From: Phallusia fumigata
Taxonomy: Eukaryota > Chordata > Ascidiacea > Phlebobranchia > Ascidiidae
Direction: 5' to 3'
Length of the DNA stretch: 23,698 nucleotides
NCBI GenBank assembly: GCA_008931825.1
Contig: QXVZ01015689.1
Span: forward strand, 4,405 to 28,102
Part shown: piece by piece, positions 10,636 through 23,698 of the stretch
Numbering within the stretch: position 1 is the first letter of the stretch
Layout of the letters: each line of letters starts with the position of its first letter
Position numbers and translations under genes: made by a program
Notes under the pieces: model-generated
Databases searched by the model: none
Told to the model about the DNA's origin: nothing
What the model saw: only the letters and a program-made list of their open reading frames with translations

Positions 10636-13311
10636 AGCAATATTTCCCAAAACAAAAACCACCTCAGCAATGTTGCAAATTATGAAACGTTTTTTAAATC
10701 AAAAAGGGAAGTCACCCCCTAACGCAACCGGGAAATACCCTTTAACAATTTCATTCATATTGAATTTAGGTTTTATTCCTAGGTATGAGATTTTGAAATC
10801 TTGTTGTTTTTTGTTGCATTGACCTGTTTCTAACCTCTTTTTTACCGTGAACTTTATTTTTAACCTTTTTTCTTTCGCAGTAGTGCGGACTGCAGGTATT
10901 TAAATCGTTTCGCTGCCAACTGCCTTTAAACCGTGTGTGTGACATCACAATGACGTAGTATTGTTACGTGTCCGCACAGTTTCACCTATGGGAAAGTACC
11001 TGTCGGCATACATAGATTTCACCCGGGAACCAAATTCTTTTAACTCACTATAAAATCAAAACCTTGTTCTAAGAACGCGTCGCAATCACAAATTACTGTG
11101 GGTTCGTTTTTTGGAAGAACTATTTTCTGCCGTGCAGAAACATATATTTTTCTTTATATGCAGTCATTTTGAGCACTGGTACGGAAATGCGATACGATAA
11201 ACTGAGTTTTTTTATTTAATTTTAATTGCCTGAAATGTCAAATCGTAACCAACGATTTGCCAAAGCCTGAAAAACGCAAAATAATTTCTACCAACACATC
11301 AATTTTTTTTCACGTTTCCCTTTAAAAATCCTCATTTGTGGATAATTAGCGCGGTTTTCCTTTAACTCATCACGGCGGATCAGTTGACGTCACCAGCACT
11401 CGACGATTCAGGTCAGATGTGGCGCTGATTGCATTCCCCGTGTCAGGATTTTCATCATAAACACTGAATCCGCTCGTTCCCTACGGACCCGACCCTCGTC
11501 AATTATTCATTCATAATCCGGTGCATCACAGCATCGACTCCGGTTAAATTCCCATGGGCTGGCTGCTGAGTTTGTTTATAAACAATAAAACCCCGCTACG
11601 TTGGAGTTGAGGACAAATTTGGTTTGAATTTGTGTTTGTTTCGCTGTGGCTAACTCCTCCGTTGATAAAAACACATCAAAAAAGGCAAAAGGCGGAATTT
11701 TTGCACATTAAACGCATTAAAACGGCTGATTCTGGGACTTTGGGTTCTTTTGGTGCAAAATAAAAGTGTATGTTGGTTAATGTGCGAATGTAGACTTGAG
11801 CAGAGCGATATTTTTGTTGCACAAGCAAATACAAACGTCTTGTTGACTTATTTATACCGTATGATTTCTGTTTAACTCCTGAATATTATTCCTTGTCAAC
11901 TCTAACACCTGTACCGATGCACGACAAACGGTGCTACTGCCCCGTGTAAACCTTGGCCAAATCTTTACAGCGTGTTTTATTGATAGGACTCTACACTATG
12001 TTTGTGTCAACAATCAAAAGTTTCGCATTGTTTTGCGCAAATTACTTGAGCTGAGCTCACATTTGTCACCATGTGGCGTTATGTAAACATTCATTCCGCC
12101 ACATTTGGCATCCTAGGTACATTCATTTTTTCGTGTTTTCGTCATCAAAAGCTTGACGGCTTGTGCCAACGATGCGAGTTTTACTATGTACTGGGTACAG
12201 TGACTTTGCAATAAACTATTTTCTTCTCAATTTCCCTGGCACGGCTAACAACTTTGAACGCCTTTGTTGAAAGCCTTTTTGTTTTGGCGAAAAGGATTTC
12301 AGCCTTTATGTTTTTGTGACGCAGTGTTTTGAAGGAGTCAAGGAAGTGACAACAATATGAGCCTTTGTCGGCGCGGTTTTTGTCGTGAAATAACCAGTTT
12401 TGTTTCAGCATAATATGACATCATGGCTGCTGTATTGTTAGCGGCTGTTCTATTAATCCTGACAGGACAATCGGGAACATACCAGGCCAGTGATTCTCAA
12501 AGTGTGGTCCGCCGTCCCCTTATCGTGGTCCGCGAAAAGATGACTTAAACTAGGCACTGGTTTATAAAATCGCCTGTTTTGAGAGCATGTTAGAATGGAA
12601 TTCTGTTTGGTGGTCCTCGTAAAAAAATTCGAAGGTAAATGGTCCTTTGGCTAAAAAAGATTGAGAAACACTGGACAAGGCGCTTGTGGTCAAAATGGTT
12701 CTAGTTTCGATGCAAAGTATAAAAAAATTCAGAAGACATCAAGTCGTTCAGCATTTTGTGTGAGACATAGATTTCTGGGCTAAAAAGACAAAGGGGAAAG
12801 TTTTTTTACTCAAACTGCCGGCTCACCTGTGCCAGACAGTGTAGATTTTAGATGTTGTTCATACGACAGCATGGTTTTTATGTAAGTCTGTTTGTNTACA
12901 TATTTCATCACATCCAAGCTTAAGGAGAGCTTTAACAGGGTTGCAGTGCTGCTGCTGGGTAAATTGACTGCGCCAGAGCCTTGACCGCGGAATGTTTACA
13001 TAGCCTATAATCTTGCTCGTGAAAATGGCGGCATATCGGTGTCTGACTAGAGTTCAAGGACAAGAACTGCAGTTATGAGTTGTAGGGTTCGCGTTCGTTG
13101 TCTTCTGTTTGTTGCAGTGTTTTTTATGTTAACTTTGATGTTTGGTGTTGTTGGGTAAAAATAAAAAAAATGAAGATTAGCAGTAGGCATAAAATTGTTC
13201 CTTCACTCCTTATATTCGTGACCCTTGCACATTTCATTCACCCTGGGGTAAACTTTCACCCGGTTAAGATGCACTGGTTTGTTACAATTAACGGAGTTCA
13301 TGATTTTCCAG
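10636..13311. other. Spacer between the two sulfotransferase loci
   Basis: I searched this stretch for a homologue of gene A exons 1-3, in particular an exon ending in phase 0 with a Val-Pro-Lys sequence before a GT donor, and found none on the plus strand. Three short plus-strand frames begin like membrane anchors or signal peptides: 12071 (MWRYVNIHS...FGILGTFIF, with CACCATG context), 12423 (MAAVLLAAVLLILTG) and 13075 (MSCRVRVRCLLFVAVFF, next to a GTAAAA donor at 13155). None can be joined in phase to the exon at 13312 without further exons. A TGACGTCA octamer lies at 11385-11392, in a relatively GC-rich patch (about 11370-11560). Base 12896 is ambiguous (N). Confidence 0.5.
12488..12673. 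mobile_element. Non-autonomous hAT-like MITE, 186 bp
   Basis: The ends are imperfect inverted repeats of 13 bp: CAGTGATTCTCAA at 12488-12500 and TTGAGAAACACTG at 12661-12673, matching at 12 of 13 positions. The flanking octamers TACCAGGC (12480-12487) and GACAAGGC (12674-12681) match at 6 of 8 positions, consistent with an aged 8-bp target-site duplication as made by hAT transposases. CAGTG termini followed by TTCTCAA and internal GTGGTCC motifs are typical of hAT-type MITEs. There is no coding capacity, so it depends on an autonomous partner elsewhere. Confidence 0.7.
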
Positions 13312-15250
13312 GCCGCCTCAACAACGTGGAGAACGTTCGCCTGGTACTTGCTCGAAAAAGTTAAAACGAAAGAGGAATTGAAGCACATAGATGCTTACAA
13401 AACCATTTTAAACCGGGGATATCTGCCCACACTTGCCAGGTATTCATAATTATGTCACTTTCACATCCAGTTTAACGCGTGTCATTATTATCATCATTGT
13501 TATGCCAAAGAAATTTGTCAGGCAAACCCCAGCAACTTTAATATCAGAGTTAATGTTTTACCTCGAAGTTAATGTTTTAACTATGACTTTTCATGCGTCG
13601 TCCCAACACTTTTATTTACAAAGGTTTAGATTTTCACTCATGCAAATTTAAATCCATCTCCATAAACTATTAGTGTTGGGAGTCAAACAAAGTTTAATCA
13701 ATCGCTGATGAGAGGATATAGTAACAGCAACTGTTTATTCATACAAAGCGATTAACTTGGAACAATAAAAATGTGATATTTATACCTGGGACAAACTGTG
13801 TTGCAAACGTTATTCCTGACGTAAATTCCTTGTTTTCGGCAATTGCAGCCTGAACAACACGGAGGTTATGAAGCGACTTACAACCTATACAACGTTTTTC
13901 GCGATGAGGCATCCATTCGACCGCTTGGTGTCAGCACACGACAGCAAATTCACAACCAGGGACCCGGATACAACTTACAAAACGAACATCGGCAGAAGCA
14001 TCGCCATCAGTCAGGCTAAAAAACATATGCATGGGATTCCTATCAACGACAAATCGTAAGCTTGGGGCTAACAGTTTGCATGGTACAGCTGGTTCGCTTG
14101 GTACTGCTGGTTTGCTTCGTGCTACAGACGCTCTGTGTGAGCTGGGCTTAGCTAAAGCACACATGTTGTATCGAGCAATCCCAATAAATGATTTCATTTA
14201 GTTCGTGTTAACTTCTATACTTGAGGGAAAAAATACCCACATACGAAGTAAATTTGGAATATCTTTACTGATACATATGTTGCTGAACTACAAATAATGA
14301 ATCATGGAATGATGTTCAGGGCGAAATCCACCTTATAATAAGTTCATATCGTATTTAGTCACAAGCCTCATTAGGTAATTTAAAACGCGTTGGAACTCTG
14401 TTACATGCGGGTTTAATGCCTGAAAGCACATATAGACCAACATCCCTAAAATTTTTAGGAGTCGCTAAACTGCGCTATGTAAACAAGGTTCCAGCCAAGT
14501 TTAACGATTAAATCCGTTGCTTGTTTTGCAACTGGCGTCATCTGGTTGTAAAGCGTTTTTCTTCTGCTTCAGAATATTTGAACGATCTAATTTGGAAAAG
14601 CTTCCAGAGTTTCAGCGGCTAAGTGATGAGGGAAAAACAGAGGTGACGGAGTACGTGAAAATCATGCAAACCGGGGAAATTCCATTTCGACAATTTGCAA
14701 CGTAAGCATGAAGGACAAAAAAAACCTATACAGCAAGGACTGGAATACCAGTCACATTGAAATGCTTAGTTGTACAAAATTAAAAGCAAAATTTCTATGC
14801 GGCCTTAAAAATAACACTTCGGAATAAAAACACAACCATATATTTCGCCCTTGAAGTGACCCCCTAAGCTTTTAAATGTGCTGGATAATCCCAGCTCTAT
14901 CTGTTATCGATTGATATTCTCACATGGCACGCTATGTTACCAGATACGTCGCCAACCAGAAGGCGTCAAGTATGGACGTGCACTGGCGCCCTCAAGTGTC
15001 GTTATGCAACCCCTGCGCTGTCAATTACGATTTCGTCATCAAGTTTGAAGATCTGAGCAGGGACTCGAATCGGATGTTGGAGTATTTGCAGAGGGGAGAA
15101 CCGAAGGAGAGGTTGTTAGGTTTGAAGTTGAAACCTTCGCTTATAACCAGCAACAAAACTTTGGAACAAATGAAAACCGTGGATTCGTGGACAAAGCGGC
15201 GGTTGGAAAAATGTTACGAAGATGACTTTGCGATTTTAGGCTACAGTTGA
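13312..15250 (+). CDS. Carbohydrate sulfotransferase B (paralogue), 3' half, 4 exons
   Basis: Exons: 13312-13439, 13849-14055, 14573-14701 and 14944-15250, all GT/AG and in phase, encoding 256 residues to a TGA. They pair one to one with the last four exons of gene A: 128/128, 207/198, 129/129 and 307/319 nt, with identical phases. Visible: the second half of the PAPS loop (AASTTWR, right at the acceptor), the 3'-phosphate motif (FFAMRHPFDRLVSAHDSKF), and the C-terminal LCNPCAVNYDFVIKFEDL segment, ending GYS-stop as in gene A. No stop or frameshift interrupts these exons, which argues against an old pseudogene. The anchor, stem and VPK half of the loop are absent nearby. It may be a separate gene with unseen 5' exons, an alternative 3' cassette of gene A, or a recent partial duplicate. 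Confidence 0.75.
13440..13848 (+). other. Intron of sulfotransferase B
   Basis: A 409-bp phase-2 intron, GTATTC...TTGCAG. It contains a 13-nt exact direct repeat (AGTTAATGTTTTA) at 13548-13560 and 13567-13579, period 19. Nothing else is recognised. Confidence 0.75.
14056..14572 (+). repeat. Intron of sulfotransferase B with an 18-bp two-unit tandem repeat
   Basis: A 517-bp phase-2 intron, GTAAGC...TTCAG. Two adjacent 18-bp units at 14081-14098 and 14099-14116 match at 16 of 18 positions (TGGTACAGCTGGTTCGCT and TGGTACTGCTGGTTTGCT). The array is too short to call a minisatellite. The rest of the intron shows no feature I can name. Confidence 0.6.
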
Positions 15251-16139
15251 AGCCGTTCTTTTTAATCTAGAAACAAGTTGTCAGAAAATACGGAACAGAG
15301 ATCATAGAATAATTCTAGACTACCAATCTCGGCTTGTTTGCTTTTCGTCTTTTGTTTGGTGCTGAGCCAATACCAGTTGGAATTCCATGTAGAATCTATG
15401 TAGTATACAACTTACGTTAACTTGCTTGGGCCAAAAAGTATAATAGCATCAAGCGTTATTGGATCTGTGTGCGATTTTTTTCCTTCAGTCTCCCTAAACC
15501 GTTGTTTTCTTGAGTATAGGCCTCCATATATTTGCTTTTCATCCAAAGTCGCTGCTGTTCACGATTGCTATCGTGGTAATAATAATAATGTGATTAAACC
15601 ACGCGTCTTGGATTTAATTCTTGTTACAAACCTACAAAGACTGTATGTTACGACGGCATGAAGCGACGTTATGTTTTTATAATGGCGTTGATTGGCTAAA
15701 CTAACTTTAATAACCAGCGTCTTTTCCCATCGATGTTGCGTAAAATTTCACAAACTTTTCTGAAGGCGTAACATCGAAAAAGTTCGAGAAACACCGCGTT
15801 AGATGAAGTCTAATAAAAGTTAAGTTTGGTGGCAGTTTGCAGCTTGAACTTGAACAGACAAAATACGAACATCCGTTGGTTTGACGTCAAATAGAAACAA
15901 CCAATGAAATTCAAGATATTTAAACCCACCTACACTTAAACACACTTTAATGTAACAATTCGGGTTTTACTGGAATACTGCGGTCGCTTTAACTTATGTA
16001 TAACTGGCACGTAGGCTTCGAACATGTGTTTTGTTCCCACGCATTCGTCACACCGTTACACTGTCGTACGACATTTTGTCAACCAATAGTTGATTACCAA
16101 ACGCCAAATATAGTGTGAGTAACTGTATAACATCGTTGG
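15251..16139. other. Spacer between sulfotransferase B and the esterase gene
   Basis: The first AATAAA after the sulfotransferase B stop is at 15812-15817, which would give a 3' UTR of about 560 bases; nearer sites are only variant hexamers. A TGACGTCA octamer lies at 15882-15889, about 250 bases before the esterase TATA box, where it could act on that promoter. No gene is seen. Confidence 0.5.
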
Positions 16140-16172
16140 TATAAATTGAGGGGGGTTGAAAACTCGTCAGTG
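16140..16172 (+). promoter_or_regulatory. TATA box and initiator of the esterase gene
   Basis: TATAAAT at 16140-16146 is followed about 29 bases later by TCAGTGG (A at 16169), which fits an initiator. The first ATG of the esterase lies 47 bases further on, at 16216. Spacing of TATA, start and ATG is as expected for a short-leader, highly expressed secreted protein. The placement rests on motif spacing alone. Confidence 0.55.
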
Positions 16173-16215
16173 GGATTTTGAAAGCGTGAGCTTTGAGGCA
16201 GCGTTTGTGCAAAAA

Positions 16216-23698
<7,483 letters not shown>

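Noticed and set aside
13098-13364. An 88-codon frame running into the first visible sulfotransferase B exon
   Set aside because: It reads the exon in the wrong frame and loses AASTTWR. Its hydrophobic start is intriguing but cannot be joined in phase.

Overview
The window is intron-rich animal nuclear DNA. Its content fits an invertebrate chordate, most likely a tunicate of the Ciona type: short introns (mostly 0.2-1.2 kb), AT-rich non-coding DNA, tandem copies of a Golgi carbohydrate sulfotransferase, and a secreted bile-salt-activated-lipase-like esterase. The organism is an inference; no species-diagnostic gene is visible. Almost every coding exon was found by following reading frames across GT/AG splice sites, because no single open frame covers a gene.

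Layout. (1) 1-372, minus strand: the first 124 codons of a secreted, threonine-rich protein that runs off the left edge. (2) 373-5106: a long region with no gene I can support. (3) 5161-10556, plus strand: a complete seven-exon type II membrane sulfotransferase of the CHST8-14 class (466 aa, or 475 aa with a candidate 27-nt microexon). (4) 10557-13311: spacer with a 186-bp hAT-like MITE. (5) 13312-15250, plus strand: four exons of a paralogous sulfotransferase. They match the last four exons of the first gene in phase and nearly in length, but the 5' half is missing here. (6) 16216-23698, plus strand: a CEL-like esterase with a TATA box and signal peptide. It has one complete catalytic domain (exons 1-11) and then, through a consensus splice donor that overlaps a stop codon, the start of a second esterase domain that continues off the right edge.

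Points of most interest. The esterase appears to be a tandem two-domain polypeptide, with a built-in intron-retention/polyadenylation option that would give a one-domain product. Its exon 6/exon 7 junction is out of phase unless a small exon lies between them; a 14-nt candidate sits inside a palindrome-rich, CCCGGG-studded terminal-inverted-repeat element that begins 7 nt after the exon 6 donor. The second sulfotransferase has no local exon for the first half of its PAPS-binding loop. That loop is split by a phase-0 intron at the same place in both copies, so the second copy could be an alternative 3' cassette of the first gene or a separate gene whose 5' part is lost or unseen.

The sulfotransferases would act in the Golgi lumen on glycan chains and the esterase would be secreted. 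Nothing in the sequence ties the three loci into one pathway.
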